Assembly: GCF_000828575.1 (NCBI RefSeq)
Contig: NZ_AP011952.1
Location: 1,145,001 to 1,209,000, forward strand
Length of the DNA: 64,000 bases
Direction of reading: 5' to 3'
Source: Methanothermobacter sp. CaT2
GTDB taxonomy: Archaea; Methanobacteriota; Methanobacteria; Methanobacteriales; Methanothermobacteraceae
The translations under genes and the position numbers were made by a program. The notes under the pieces are model-generated. The model searched no databases. It saw only the letters and a list, made by a program, of their open reading frames with translations, and had not been told where the DNA came from. Below are positions 39,357-49,626 of this stretch, one piece after another; positions within the stretch are counted from its first letter, which is position 1; every line of letters starts with the position of its first letter.

Positions 39357-40643
39357 CTACCTCTTCAGAAGTCTTGCAGGTACATTCTGTCCCCTCAGGA
39401 GGTCAGAGAAGGTCTCCCTCTCCCTGACAACATCAACCTGGCCTTCCCTCACAAGGACCTCAGCGGGTCTTGGCCTGGAGTTGTACTGGGAGGACATTGA
39501 GAAGGAGTAGGCCCCTGCGTTCATTATGGCAAGGACATCACCCTCATTAATTTCAGGGAGCTGCCTGTCCCTTGCAAAGAGATCCCCTGATTCACACACG
39601 TTTCCAGCCACATCCATCTTCTCAGATGGTTCATCCAGGGGTCTTTCAGCCACGAGTATGTGGTGGTAGGATCCATACATGGCAGGTCTCAGGAGGGTGT
39701 TGAAGCCTGCGTCAACACCTGCAAATTTTCTGTAGCTCTCCTTTATGGTGTTGACCCTTGTGAGGAGGTAGGATGCATCCCCAACTATGTACCTTCCAGG
39801 CTCCAGGCACATCATGGGTCTTCCAAGACCGTACTCTGAGAGTTTATCCTTGAAGAGTCCTGTTATCTTTGATGCGAATTCATCAATGTCCAGTGGTTCC
39901 TCTTCAGGCGTGTATGGTATTCCGAGTCCGCCTCCAAAGTCTATGAACTCAAATTCAACCCCTGTGGCCTCATGAACCCTGCCGGCTATGTCCATCAGGG
40001 TTTCAACGGCCAGCATGAATGGCTCAGGGTCCAGTATACCTGAGCCTATGTGGGCGTGTATCCCCACTGGCTCAAATCCAAGGTCCATGGCCATCTTGTA
40101 GACCTCAGGTGCCTCTCTCTCCATTACACCGAACTTGCTCATCTCTCCGCCGGTGATGCAGTGCTCGTGGTGCCCTGCCCCCACCAGGGGGTTGACCCTG
40201 AAGGATATCCTGAGACCCTCAGGGGCGATCTCTGAAAGCCGCCGGAGCTGTGACCTTGAATCCACATTGATCCTGACACCTGAATCTAGGGCAAACTGCA
40301 GTTCATCGTCCCTGACGTTGTTACCGGTGTAAAGTATCCTGTCAGGGTCAAAGCCTGCCATGAGAGCTGTGTAGATCTCTCCAGGAGATACAGCGTCAAT
40401 TCCGCTCCCCTCCTCCTCCAGTATCCTCATGACCGCAAGGTTGGTGTTGGCCTTGCATGCATAGAATACCTGGAACCGCGAGTATTCACCTGAGAATGCC
40501 CTGTGGAGCCTCCGGTAGTTCTCCCTTATCCTCATCTCATCGATGACATAGAGGGGGGTGCCGTATTCATCTGCCAGTTCCACTGCATCTGCACCGCCAA
40601 TCAGAAGATGTCCTTTATCGTTAACCTCAATATCAGGAAACAT
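39357..40643 (-). CDS. lysA: Diaminopimelate decarboxylase
   Basis: LysA makes L-lysine from meso-DAP with PLP. In 428 residues there are the PLP Lys in [10 protein letters not shown] (about 62), [27 protein letters not shown] and the C-terminal [10 protein letters not shown]. The length is normal. Forms an operon with dapF. The region upstream (40644-40716) holds divergent promoters with the Nudix gene. Confidence 0.96.
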   Translation of the reverse strand: MFPDIEVNDKGHLLIGGADAVELADEYGTPLYVIDEMRIRENYRRLHRAFSGEYSRFQVFYACKANTNLAVMRILEEEGSGIDAVSPGEIYTALMAGFDPDRILYTGNNVRDDELQFALDSGVRINVDSRSQLRRLSEIAPEGLRISFRVNPLVGAGHHEHCITGGEMSKFGVMEREAPEVYKMAMDLGFEPVGIHAHIGSGILDPEPFMLAVETLMDIAGRVHEATGVEFEFIDFGGGLGIPYTPEEEPLDIDEFASKITGLFKDKLSEYGLGRPMMCLEPGRYIVGDASYLLTRVNTIKESYRKFAGVDAGFNTLLRPAMYGSYHHILVAERPLDEPSEKMDVAGNVCESGDLFARDRQLPEINEGDVLAIMNAGAYSFSMSSQYNSRPRPAEVLVREGQVDVVRERETFSDLLRGQNVPARLLKR

Positions 40644-40716
40644 TAGTGTTGATCCTCCCTAAAGTTTAATCAAATCTTTATCCAAATGACAATATAAGTC
40701 CTTAGGGTGTGAAGAT

Positions 40717-41109
40717 ATGAAGCCGTTTATTCCGGTTGTAAGGGCCCTTATAAGGGGCGAAGATGGTGTTCTAATGCTGAGGAGGTCCCGCGAATCGTCC
40801 ACAAACCCATCACTCTGGGAGCTCCCGGGTGGTAAGGTGAGGGCAGGGGAAACACTTGATGAGGCCCTTTCAAGGGAGGTCCGTGAGGAGACAGGCCTCA
40901 GGATAACACCTCTGCACCTGCTGGGTGCATATGAGCAGGTGTTCCCCCATAAGGTCTCGGTGAACATAATATTCTCTGTGGAGGTCAGTGGGGGTGCCCT
41001 CGAGCTGAGCATGGAGCATGAGGACTTCTGCTGGTTCAGGTCAGGGGTCCTTGAATTTTCTCCCTGGCTGAGTGAATTCAAAGGTGATAGGCCAGACCTC
41101 TTCAGGTGA
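40717..41109 (+). CDS. Nudix hydrolase, MutT-like
   Basis: The 130-residue protein has a complete Nudix box, GGKVRAGETLDEALSREVREE-TGL (about 38-61), and the WELPGG lead-in. MutT-like sanitation of oxidised nucleotides or another nucleoside-diphosphate substrate is possible; not resolved by sequence. It is convergent with argD. Confidence 0.82.
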   Translation: MKPFIPVVRALIRGEDGVLMLRRSRESSTNPSLWELPGGKVRAGETLDEALSREVREETGLRITPLHLLGAYEQVFPHKVSVNIIFSVEVSGGALELSMEHEDFCWFRSGVLEFSPWLSEFKGDRPDLFR

Positions 41110-41124
41110 GAGAAGCTGGAGCTA

Positions 41125-42297
41125 TCAGAGATCTGAGATCACATGACCCAGTACATCCACGGCCGCATCAATCTCCTCCTTCTTTATTACTAGGGGCGGG
41201 ACAATCCTTATGACCTTGCCGGCTGTGCAGTTTATCAGCACCCCCATCTCCCTTGCAGCGTCAACCACCCCTGCACATTCACCATCGATCTCAATTCCGA
41301 TCATGAGGCCGACACCGCGTATGTCCCTGACGGCATCACATCCATGGAGGACCTGCCTCAGCCTTCCAAGGAAGTAGGAACCCATCTTAGCTGCCCTCTC
41401 AGGTAGTTTCTCGTCCATCAGAACTTCGATGGTGGCTATGGCTGCAGCGCATCCCAGGGGGTTTCCCCCGAAGGTGGATCCATGGTCACCCGGTTCAAAT
41501 GCCATTGCAACCCTCTCATTTGCAAGCACAGCTCCTATTGGATACCCGCCGCCCATGGCCTTTGCCACGGTTGTTATATCTGGCTCTACACCGAATAGCT
41601 GGGATGCGAACATTGCTCCGGTTCTTCCAAATCCTGTCTGGACCTCATCGAGGATCAGGAGCACGTCATTCTGCCTTGCAAGTTCCTGGACATCCCTCAG
41701 ATAACCCTCTGGTGGAATTATGACTCCACCCTCCCCCTGTACCGGTTCCAGAATTATGGCTGCAGTTTCATCACCTACTGCATCCGCCATTGCCCCGATG
41801 TCGCCGTAGGGGACATGTTTAAAACCCTCTGGTAGTGGCCTGAAGGGTTCACTGTACTTCTTCTGGCCAGTCGCAGTTACCGTTGCAAGTGTCCTCCCGT
41901 GGAAGGAGTTTTCAGCAGCTATTATCTCAGATTTGCCCGTGAATTTCCTTGCAAGTTTTATGGCTCCCTCATTGGCCTCTGCACCGCTGTTTGCGAAGAA
42001 AACCCTGTCGTGTGGGGATATGGCCGTTAGAAGCTTTGCGAGTTCAACCTGCTCCCGGGTATAGTAGATGTTGGATGAATGTATGAGCCTCTGTGCCTGG
42101 TGGCAGATTGCCAGGGCGACCTTTGGGTGGGCGTGGCCGATGCTGTTAACAGCGACCCCGGCAAAGCAGTCTATGTAGGAGTTGCCCTCGATGTCCCATA
42201 CAGTTGCCCCCTTCCCATGGGACAGTACAATGGGCTGCCGGGTATAGGTCTGCATGATGAATTTCCTTTCAAGTTCAATTATTTCCTCTGAATCCAT
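41125..42297 (-). CDS. argD: Acetylornithine aminotransferase
   Basis: ArgD is a class III PLP aminotransferase of arginine synthesis and may also act in lysine synthesis. The 390-residue protein has [27 protein letters not shown] and the PLP Lys in [14 protein letters not shown] (about 240). Its length and motif spacing fit ArgD better than GABA or ornithine aminotransferases. It is a single gene with an AT-rich promoter at 42298-42378 shared with cyclophilin. Confidence 0.93.
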   Translation of the reverse strand: MDSEEIIELERKFIMQTYTRQPIVLSHGKGATVWDIEGNSYIDCFAGVAVNSIGHAHPKVALAICHQAQRLIHSSNIYYTREQVELAKLLTAISPHDRVFFANSGAEANEGAIKLARKFTGKSEIIAAENSFHGRTLATVTATGQKKYSEPFRPLPEGFKHVPYGDIGAMADAVGDETAAIILEPVQGEGGVIIPPEGYLRDVQELARQNDVLLILDEVQTGFGRTGAMFASQLFGVEPDITTVAKAMGGGYPIGAVLANERVAMAFEPGDHGSTFGGNPLGCAAAIATIEVLMDEKLPERAAKMGSYFLGRLRQVLHGCDAVRDIRGVGLMIGIEIDGECAGVVDAAREMGVLINCTAGKVIRIVPPLVIKKEEIDAAVDVLGHVISDL

Positions 42298-42378
42298 GAT
42301 ATCACCAAAAATTTATATGGGGACCTGTATTAATGTTGAACCTAAACTGATAATAAATATTTATGTTGAGGTGGTTAA

Positions 42379-42804
42379 ATGAAAAGTGCTGTCATTGAAA
42401 CCGTTAAGGGCGATATAGAACTGATCCTCTTTGAGGAGGACGCCCCGAACACGGTTGCGAATTTTGAAAAACTTTCAAACAGTGGATTCTATGATGGACT
42501 CACCTTCCACAGGGTCATACCTGACTTCGTGATTCAGGGAGGGTGTCCGGTGGGTGATGGGACAGGCGGCCCGGGTTACACAATAAAGTGCGAGATAAAC
42601 CCGAACAGGCACGGTAAGGGGGCCCTGTCCATGGCACATGCAGGGAGAGATACCGGGGGCAGCCAGTTCTTCATAACACTATCCCCCCAGCCCCACCTCG
42701 ATGGCGTCCACACCGTCTTCGGAAAGGTTGTGAGGGGTATGGATGTTGTTGAATCCATAGAGAGGGGAGACCGGATGCTCAGGGTCAGGGTCTACGACGA
42801 ATGA
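42379..42804 (+). CDS. ppiA: Cyclophilin-type peptidyl-prolyl isomerase
   Basis: This 141-residue cytoplasmic cyclophilin has [15 protein letters not shown] (catalytic Arg in the RVI region), [22 protein letters not shown] and short loops. No signal peptide is present. Its 3' end overlaps the convergent GAF-protein gene by 20 nt. Confidence 0.94.
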   Translation: MKSAVIETVKGDIELILFEEDAPNTVANFEKLSNSGFYDGLTFHRVIPDFVIQGGCPVGDGTGGPGYTIKCEINPNRHGKGALSMAHAGRDTGGSQFFITLSPQPHLDGVHTVFGKVVRGMDVVESIERGDRMLRVRVYDE

Positions 42805-43324
42805 ATCGTTCCCTGATATCACCCAGGGGTATCTCACCCCTCCAGAACCTTCTGAGGACCCCGGCATAGTGCCCCGCAATTTCCTCAGCTATTCTCAGGT
42901 GTGTCTCATCGTAGTTCTCTGGTGGATCACCTGCGACTATCTGGCCGAGTATCCCCTCCGAATCCTTAACAGCGACTGAGAGGAACTTTGAAACCTTCCT
43001 GTGGCCATCGGGTATTCCATGGGCTGCAGGATGCCCGGCAGGGTTGTTGGTGAAGAATGACTCCCCGGTGTCCAGGGAGTAGCCGAGGAGCCCCCCGTAT
43101 TTACCGCTGGATGGCAGCTTAAAGCGTGCCTCACCCATCTCCTCGTAGTGTCTGCAGTACTCTGTGAGATGGGAGAATTTTATGCCGACACTATCCCCGT
43201 TTTCGGGGTCAACATAGGCAACGTAGCAGTACCTGCTCCCGGTCATCCTCTTTATTTCATCAAAAACAATATCTGATGCTTCCCTTACTGATGCTGCAGA
43301 CTCAATCCTTTCCTTAAGATCCAT
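42785..43324 (-). CDS. GAF-domain protein
   Basis: The 179-residue protein is almost entirely one GAF sensory domain: [32 protein letters not shown], then [47 protein letters not shown]. No output domain is attached, so it likely senses a ligand or redox state and acts through a partner. It overlaps the next upstream gene by 11 nt and the cyclophilin gene tail to tail by 20 nt. Confidence 0.82.
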   Translation of the reverse strand: MDLKERIESAASVREASDIVFDEIKRMTGSRYCYVAYVDPENGDSVGIKFSHLTEYCRHYEEMGEARFKLPSSGKYGGLLGYSLDTGESFFTNNPAGHPAAHGIPDGHRKVSKFLSVAVKDSEGILGQIVAGDPPENYDETHLRIAEEIAGHYAGVLRRFWRGEIPLGDIRERFIRRRP

Positions 43325-43823
43325 CCCTATTCCTCCAGTTCATCAGCTCCCTGTAGAGTTGGTGCCGGGGCCCTATCCTCCCAAGGACCCTCCCCTCAAT
43401 TTCATGGAGGGGGTGTTCTCCATGGTCTGTTATGAGCCTTACCCCCGCAAGTTTTTTAACCCTGAGGACACGGGACCCCACCAGGACCTCATGGCCTATT
43501 TTAATCCCGGATACACTGTCCAGAACAACCAGGTACTCCCCGTGCCTCCTGATTATCCTCAGGTCCCCGGTGCACTCCCTTTCCCTCATCCTTAGAAGTA
43601 CACGGTCGAACTGATCCCTCCCCAGGGTCTCCATCAGGTGCGCCCTGAGTTCATCCTCAAGGGCTGAGCGGAGCCTCATCCAGACATCTGCCTCACGGCA
43701 CCCTATATTCTCCCTTGTGGACCTCTGGGGGCACTTCCAGCAGTACTTTTCATCAAGGACCCTCCGAAGATCCTCAAAGGATTTCCTTGTGTATACCTTG
43801 AATCTGGCAATTATATTCTTCAT
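43314..43823 (-). CDS. Conserved-looking protein of unknown function
   Basis: I do not recognise the family. In 169 residues there is a Cys cluster near the start, YCWKCPQRSTRENIGC (about 27-42), which could bind zinc or Fe-S, and a C-terminal beta-rich half (EYLVVLDSVSGIKIGHEVLVGSRVLRVKKLAGVRLITDHGEHPLHEIEGRVLG in sequence). It overlaps the GAF gene by 11 nt, suggesting that the two work together. Confidence 0.65.
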   Translation of the reverse strand: MKNIIARFKVYTRKSFEDLRRVLDEKYCWKCPQRSTRENIGCREADVWMRLRSALEDELRAHLMETLGRDQFDRVLLRMRERECTGDLRIIRRHGEYLVVLDSVSGIKIGHEVLVGSRVLRVKKLAGVRLITDHGEHPLHEIEGRVLGRIGPRHQLYRELMNWRNRDGS

Positions 43824-43869
43824 CTGGACTCACCGGTATGTAATGACCCACCAGATCAGAATCAATGTG

Positions 43870-44808
43870 TTATCCGGTGCCCTGCCTGAGCCTATCAAGT
43901 AGCCCCGATCTTCTGGCATGGTTGAAGAGGTAGAGCTGCACATAGCCGGCCATCTCCCCGTACTCCCTCCGTGCGAATTCCACCATCGACCTGTCATTGA
44001 AATTCCTGCCGGGGTGGATGTGGTTCATGATCCTCCTGATCCATACATCAACAGGAAAGGCCTCTGTCTTCCTGAAACCATAGAGGAGTATGCAGTCAGC
44101 AACCTTGGGACCCACACCCGGGAGTTCAAGGAGGAGCTCCCTTGCATCGTCATAGTCCATCCCATCGATCCTCCTGATATCCATCTCCTCTGCGAGTATC
44201 CTCGATGTCTCCCGGATGTAGGGCGCCCTGTAGCCGACGCCACAGGATCTGAGGTCATTGAACCTGAAGTCCGAGGGGAGGTTATCCTCGGCCCTCTGCA
44301 GGTCCTCAAGGGAGTCCTCAGCCACGCCTGCCAGGACGTGTGGGGATGGGAATGTGTGGAAGATCTCACCATTGAAGGTGTGGGCCTGGCCCCAGAGCCT
44401 CCTTATGTCCTCTATGGACCTTGTCCATCTCACAACCGAGCAGTTGGCTGATGCTATTGAGGATATCACGCACTCAAATGGGTCCTTTGCAAGGAACAGA
44501 CGCAGCCCCCTCGATGAATCCAGGGTGTATGATAAGTTTTTATCATCCAGAAATGTGTAAAAATCTTCAATGTCAAATTTCAAGTCGAATATGTACTCAA
44601 TCTTCTCCCTTAGAGTTTTCTGAGGTACATCCACATAGGGTCTGACCATGAGCACCCCGGCCTCATCCCTGACCTCAACCGGACAGGCTACCCCCTCGAT
44701 GATAAGAAGTTCCCTGAAGGCGCCCTCAACCTCCTTCCAGGGTGGCTGGGAGGTCTGTCCACTCCTCTGGGTCATCTCAAGGTCAAAGTCCCCTACGGGT
44801 ATCCTCAT
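43870..44808 (-). CDS. ogg: 8-oxoguanine DNA glycosylase (OGG1 family)
   Basis: This enzyme removes 8-oxoguanine from DNA. The 312-residue protein has an N-terminal TBP-like domain and the HhH-GPD core: LLELPGVGPKVADCILLYGF with the catalytic Lys, followed by AFPVDVWIRRI with the catalytic Asp (about 225-260). It differs from MutY/Nth in lacking the C-terminal Fe-S Cys loop. It is 20 nt from hisF, same strand. Confidence 0.92.
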   Translation of the reverse strand: MRIPVGDFDLEMTQRSGQTSQPPWKEVEGAFRELLIIEGVACPVEVRDEAGVLMVRPYVDVPQKTLREKIEYIFDLKFDIEDFYTFLDDKNLSYTLDSSRGLRLFLAKDPFECVISSIASANCSVVRWTRSIEDIRRLWGQAHTFNGEIFHTFPSPHVLAGVAEDSLEDLQRAEDNLPSDFRFNDLRSCGVGYRAPYIRETSRILAEEMDIRRIDGMDYDDARELLLELPGVGPKVADCILLYGFRKTEAFPVDVWIRRIMNHIHPGRNFNDRSMVEFARREYGEMAGYVQLYLFNHARRSGLLDRLRQGTG

Positions 44809-44828
44809 TTCCCTCCCCTCTCCGCTGA

Positions 44829-45653
44829 CTACAATCTTATGGGAACTCCCCTTGATCTGAGGTACTCCTTCACTGCAGGGACAGGGTATTCATTGAAGTG
44901 GAATATGCTTGCAGCAAGTGCAGCGTCTGCCCTCCCATCTGTGAATGCCTCATAGATGTGTTCAGGTTCCCCTACACCCCCTGATGCGATCACAGGTATG
45001 TCAAGGTTCTCGCTCATGGTCCTTGTAAGGGGAATGTCGTAGCCCATCTTTGTACCGTCACGGTCCATTGATGTGAGGAGAATTTCACCTGCACCTCTAT
45101 CCTGGCATTCCATTGCCCATTTCACGGCGTCCAGGCCTGTGAATTCTCTTCCACCGTATATGCTGCACTCGTACCAGCAGTATCCATCATCAACCTCTAT
45201 TATGAACCTTTCATCTGATTCACGGGGGTTGTTGACGTATCTCCTCTTGGCATCTATTGCCACTACGCATGCCTGGGACCCGACGAGGTCTGATGCCTCA
45301 TTGATGAGTTCAGGGTTCTTTATTACGGCTGTATTTGTGGAGCACTTGTCTGCCCCCGCCTTAAGCATTTTAACATAGTCTTCTGGCTTCCTTATACCCC
45401 CACCGACACATATTGGTACGAAGACGTTCTCTGTGGTGGCCTCTATCACATGGGTCATGGTTTCCCGTCTCTCATGTGATGCTGTTATGTCGAGGAAGAC
45501 TATCTCATCGGCACCATCCTCATAGTACCTTGTTGCAAGTTCAACAGGGTCCCCTGCATATCTTATCTGCTTGAATTCAACTCCCTTCACGACCCGGCCA
45601 TTTGGAACCTGGAGGTCACAGTCAAGACATGGTATTATCCTCTTTGCAAGCAT
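44829..45653 (-). CDS. hisF: Imidazole glycerol phosphate synthase subunit HisF
   Basis: HisF is the cyclase barrel that makes imidazole glycerol phosphate and AICAR. The 274-residue TIM barrel has the catalytic D11 in [13 protein letters not shown] and the second Asp in [10 protein letters not shown]. Start ATG 45653 gives the family N-terminus; six more codons upstream (first ATG at 45665) have no support. hisH is not in the window. Confidence 0.94.
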   Translation of the reverse strand: MLAKRIIPCLDCDLQVPNGRVVKGVEFKQIRYAGDPVELATRYYEDGADEIVFLDITASHERRETMTHVIEATTENVFVPICVGGGIRKPEDYVKMLKAGADKCSTNTAVIKNPELINEASDLVGSQACVVAIDAKRRYVNNPRESDERFIIEVDDGYCWYECSIYGGREFTGLDAVKWAMECQDRGAGEILLTSMDRDGTKMGYDIPLTRTMSENLDIPVIASGGVGEPEHIYEAFTDGRADAALAASIFHFNEYPVPAVKEYLRSRGVPIRL

Positions 45654-45671
45654 TTCAATCGCCATCAACAA

Positions 45672-45855
45672 CTCTGAGGTGTCTGAATCTACAGTAAAAC
45701 ATATTCCTTCTCATTTGAAATAACCCGGAAGACATATTTATTAATTAAGGGGCATTTAGTATAAAGCTGTCTGCTCTCCGCTGAGTCTGGTCTTCGGCTG
45801 ACACGTTGATGAGAAAATATTTAAATGGTTAACTTTAAATAGAGATGTGTGTAGG
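45672..45855. other. Intergenic region before tRNA-Arg
   Basis: No gene is seen. A TATA-like AATATTTAAATGG (45814-45826) stands about 30 nt upstream of the tRNA; GACATATTTATTAATTAAGG (about 45732-45751) is another AT-rich element. Confidence 0.4.
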
Positions 45856-45931
<76 letters not shown>

Positions 45932-45953
45932 CTTTTTTATTAACTGCTTTTTA

Positions 45954-46469
45954 TTAACCTTCAAAGCACGGAATACAAACCATCCTACCATTCTTTACTC
46001 GTGCACGGTGCTCTGAGACGGGTTCACCACACTCTGCGCATATGATGGACCCATATATCCTTGCCTCCTCTGGAGGTTTCTCTGAAACATCCCTGACCTC
46101 AAAGAGGTCATTTGGATCCATTTCAAGTATCTTCTCTGTCAGTTCAGCCCTGTCTGTAACCCCGAGTTCCTTCATGAGCTGATCCATTGGTTTTTTAAGT
46201 GATATCCTGATTCCATTGCCTGTTTTCCTGTTGAAGAATGTGTAAACATGTTTTCCGTAATCCCTGAATATCAGGTTGCCCTTTCCAAAGGTGCACCCAG
46301 TCATGAACTGGATGGCGTCTATGCTGCAGCTGTCATTCTCAACAACCGCCACTATCTCCTCATCCTCTGACCTTCCAAATCTCTCAGCTACGATCTCACC
46401 GACCTTGTATCCGAGGGCAGTCCCGGCACAGGAGTGACCGTGAAATCCAACTATATCCTCATAATCCAT
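45954..46469 (-). CDS. FmdE-family protein with C-terminal zinc ribbon
   Basis: This 171-residue cytoplasmic protein has an FmdE domain: [25 protein letters not shown] (His and Cys ligands) and [26 protein letters not shown]. The last 30 residues are a treble-clef zinc site ([12 protein letters not shown]...CIPC). FmdE proteins are named from the molybdenum formylmethanofuran dehydrogenase operon; they bind metal, but their job is unsettled. Start ATG 46469 follows GGGAGGGTGATAGTT; the longer frame to 46550 is not supported. Divergent from the large FmdE surface protein. Confidence 0.85.
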   Translation of the reverse strand: MDYEDIVGFHGHSCAGTALGYKVGEIVAERFGRSEDEEIVAVVENDSCSIDAIQFMTGCTFGKGNLIFRDYGKHVYTFFNRKTGNGIRISLKKPMDQLMKELGVTDRAELTEKILEMDPNDLFEVRDVSEKPPEEARIYGSIICAECGEPVSEHRARVKNGRMVCIPCFEG

Positions 46470-46549
46470 AACTATCACCCTCCCTATCTCTGGATCACGA
46501 TTCAGATATAGGTGATGGTGGTAAACCATGTTTTCATTATTACATTTCA

Positions 46550-46638
46550 TTTAAATCAACGAAAAAATGTAATAATATATCTTTATATTGTAAGAAGGAA
46601 TTAGTTAATACGAAACAAATTAGAGGGAGGTGAAATGG
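46550..46638. promoter_or_regulatory. Divergent promoter of the two FmdE genes
   Basis: AATGTAATAATATATCTTTATATTG (46567-46591 region) contains TATA elements for the rightward surface protein. Leftward signals overlap it. GGGAGGTG at 46624-46631 is the ribosome-binding site of the rightward gene. Confidence 0.45.
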
Positions 46639-49431
46639 ATGAGGAGATTATTCATGGTTTCAGTTCTTTTCCTTCTGGCCATGCTTACGGGTTCAGTGGC
46701 AGCTGCAGACAACGCAACCTGCGAGGTTGGTGTCCTTGTCAGCTACCAGTACAGCGATGATAACGGTAGGATCAATCCGACCCTCAAAATCACGGATTCA
46801 GGTACAGGCATAGAATACAACCGGACCTACGACCCATCCAGTGGTTATACAAAGCTGATCTTCCAGCATTCAAACATAAGCGCGGCAAACCTTACACTGA
46901 CTGTGAGGGCACCGGGCTACGTTACCGTCGAGAGAAGGTTAAACCTCACACCGAACCCCATGGACCCCCGGGACACCGGGTACTATGCAAGCATAAACCT
47001 TGTTCTAAATGCAACCGAACCATACCGGATCGGTAGAGAGTTGACAGAAAAAGCAGATAAGCTCCTGAACTTCACAGGGAAGGGAGAGGTTCTTGTTATA
47101 ACAACAGCCGGCCTTGTGAAGTACCGTAATATGACTACAGAGGATGTCCTGGAGGGAATACTTAACAGGGGAGGTGGTCTGATAAGCTACGGCAGAGCTA
47201 ACCTCCTTACACTCCGAAGAACAGCCACAGACCCTCTGTGTACGGCTTTCATAGTGAGGAAGGGTAACGATCTTCTCATGGCATTCTACAGGAACACCAC
47301 ACTGGTGTACCTTGGAACGGTGTCCCAGAACATGAGCTCCGCCCAGTGGAACAACCTTACATCAAAGCTGGGGGATGATGCCTTCCCCTTCGCAAGCCTT
47401 GCAAATGCATGGGCAGCTGGAGCACCAGCAGATCTGCTCAAACAGGCCGCATTCCATGGACACATGTGCCTGGGTACCATAAGCGGATATGCCATGAGTA
47501 AAACCATCTACATGTACTATCCACCTATCCAGGACTGGTCCACCGGTTCACCCATAGAGATAACCAGCTACGTCACCATAGGTGTTCCCGGCGGCTCAGA
47601 CGATGATGCCCTCATACTTGCACTCGATAACACCCCCGGGAAGAGGTCATACCTCGGCTTCGATACAACCGGTGCCGGTGCAGAGGACAGTATGGTGGGC
47701 TTCATAAGGTGGAACCCAAGGACAAACACCGGTACCCTTGTGGTCATGAAGTTCGACCAGCAGGCACTCATAGATACCTACAAAAGGGAGACCGGAGTAT
47801 CAGTGGTTCAGGAACTCAAATTCAACGCCTGGCTCGTTAAAAAGGTCACAGAGAACCCTGCCTCCATTGTAACTATCGTTAAGGAACTCGACAACCTGAC
47901 AGCCGACCAGTACTACTACCTGGCAGGAAGGGAGGTCAACTACAACCAGGTAAATGAGACCCATGGACTGGACATGAACTACATAAACAGCCTCAATCTG
48001 CCAAACGCCACCAGGGCAAATGTGAATGCAACATGGAATCCTGTGAGCTATGCTGAGCTCCGTGAAATCGGTAGAAGGGCCGCTGAAATGGCTAAGGAGA
48101 TATTCCTGGCTGAGAGAGGAATAAACCTTGAAAGGGACGATCTCAATGTAGCTGCCCTCACATCAGCCGGTTACGTCTACCTGAACGGCACCCCGACCGA
48201 TGGCTGCTACGACGGAATATTCAGCGTTCTTGGTTCAAGGCTAAGCAGAAAAAACCTTCTGCCGGTCCACAGCCCATTCTACAAACCACTATGGTTCACC
48301 TTCGTCTTGAAGGGTGCTGATGGGAAAACACTGGACTCAGTGCATATAACCTACAATCCACTGACAGGTGAACTGAGTGCCGGAGCAGCGCCTGATGGTG
48401 CACGGGTTAACGATATAGGTCCCGCAGCCCTCAATAACGCGACAAGGGATAACGCCAATTCCGCGATATTCGGTAGCTCCTACTTCAGCATTGAGAGCAT
48501 AGCCAATGCCTGGAAGTACGGCATCCCCTATGACCAGCTGGTAACCTTCCTGTTCCACAACCATGTCTGTCCGGGTGTCCAGCCAGGATTCTTCATCACC
48601 GAGTACGCCCTTGAGAACTATCCACTTGCAGCTGGCCAGCAGTATCAGTGGTTCGGGACAAGCATATACTGCAAGGATGACGCCCTCCTCTACCTCATGG
48701 GTGTGAGTCCCGGTACCGGGACCTACTTCGCCAAGAGGGTCCTCCAGGAGGAACTCGAATCCCCGATGATACCCGGTGGAAGTGAAGAGGGAATACTCAT
48801 AGTCTGGGATCCAGTTAAGAAGGTTGGCAAGGCTGTGATGATAAGCTTCAGGTGGCCACAGTTCGACCTCAGCGACTGCACCACAAGGAACGCCATGTTC
48901 GAGAAGTGGGCTGCCGCCTTTATAATGCTCTACAGTGGCCAAACACCATCCTACATGACGTCCCCAATGGTCCTCACAAAGGAGGTTGAGAAGTGGATAA
49001 CCGAGGACGAACTCAAAGTGATACAGAGCGGTGCAAACGGTAACCCCCTGGCATACCTGCGTTCAATACCTGCACGAAACCTTGAGGACCTTATACCGGT
49101 GAACAACGGTGGAACGCCAGTTAACACAGGAGGAAACCAGGGAGGTTCCCAGGGTGGTTCAACTGGAGGTGTTCCTTCAGGTTCAGGTTTCACAGGACAT
49201 GCAGGTTATTCACCGGGTGTGGATACTGCGGCTTCACCTCCAGAGGTGGGCGCTGCATCCTCAGTGTCAGAGGAGCCTGCATCAGCCCCTGCAAAGGCCT
49301 ATGAGGTTAAGAATGTGACCTCAGGTGCCAGGGGCGGTGACTCCTCATGGTACGTCTACGGTATCGTGGGTGTCCTTGTTGCTGCTGGTCTTGTGGCCTT
49401 CGGATTCCTCAGGGGCGGAGCAGGAAAATAA
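46639..49431 (+). CDS. Secreted, membrane-anchored tandem FmdE-domain protein
   Basis: The 930-residue protein has a signal peptide (1-22, LFMVSVLFLLAMLTGSVAA), a beta-rich N-terminal region (about 25-140), and two FmdE domains: AAFHGHMCLGTISGY around H273-C277 and FLFHNHVCPGVQPGF around H640-C644, each preceded by the same lead ANAW. A Gly/Ser/Gln-rich stretch (about 830-880), the motif KAYEV (886-890), one membrane helix (about 905-925) and GGAGK end the protein. It would sit outside the membrane, anchored at its C-terminus. Metal or cofactor binding is likely from the domain; the physiological ligand is unknown. Confidence 0.85.
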   Translation: MRRLFMVSVLFLLAMLTGSVAAADNATCEVGVLVSYQYSDDNGRINPTLKITDSGTGIEYNRTYDPSSGYTKLIFQHSNISAANLTLTVRAPGYVTVERRLNLTPNPMDPRDTGYYASINLVLNATEPYRIGRELTEKADKLLNFTGKGEVLVITTAGLVKYRNMTTEDVLEGILNRGGGLISYGRANLLTLRRTATDPLCTAFIVRKGNDLLMAFYRNTTLVYLGTVSQNMSSAQWNNLTSKLGDDAFPFASLANAWAAGAPADLLKQAAFHGHMCLGTISGYAMSKTIYMYYPPIQDWSTGSPIEITSYVTIGVPGGSDDDALILALDNTPGKRSYLGFDTTGAGAEDSMVGFIRWNPRTNTGTLVVMKFDQQALIDTYKRETGVSVVQELKFNAWLVKKVTENPASIVTIVKELDNLTADQYYYLAGREVNYNQVNETHGLDMNYINSLNLPNATRANVNATWNPVSYAELREIGRRAAEMAKEIFLAERGINLERDDLNVAALTSAGYVYLNGTPTDGCYDGIFSVLGSRLSRKNLLPVHSPFYKPLWFTFVLKGADGKTLDSVHITYNPLTGELSAGAAPDGARVNDIGPAALNNATRDNANSAIFGSSYFSIESIANAWKYGIPYDQLVTFLFHNHVCPGVQPGFFITEYALENYPLAAGQQYQWFGTSIYCKDDALLYLMGVSPGTGTYFAKRVLQEELESPMIPGGSEEGILIVWDPVKKVGKAVMISFRWPQFDLSDCTTRNAMFEKWAAAFIMLYSGQTPSYMTSPMVLTKEVEKWITEDELKVIQSGANGNPLAYLRSIPARNLEDLIPVNNGGTPVNTGGNQGGSQGGSTGGVPSGSGFTGHAGYSPGVDTAASPPEVGAASSVSEEPASAPAKAYEVKNVTSGARGGDSSWYVYGIVGVLVAAGLVAFGFLRGGAGK

Positions 49432-49497
49432 ACCCCAAAATTTTTTCTTTTTGATGCTGTACAGGAGCAGAGAATGTGCAATAACTGAGGGTAGAAA

Positions 49498-49614
49498 TTA
49501 AGAGTCTTCGAAGCTTATCTGGAGTATCTCAATAAGTTCTATGGATATACAGAAAAAATTCTGGATCTCTCCTCAGTGTGTCGCCGATACAAAGGAGATC
49601 TGCCAGATTGTTAG
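49498..49614 (+). pseudogene. Possible gene remnant
   Basis: Between the surface-protein gene and the helicase gene an open stretch without start codon reads LRVFEAYLEYLNKFYGYTEK, then ILDLSSVCRRYKGDLPDC and a stop. It looks protein-like in composition but has no initiation signal. It may be the tail of a lost gene or chance. I do not recognise a family. Confidence 0.2.
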
Positions 49615-49626
49615 CATTCAGGACTC

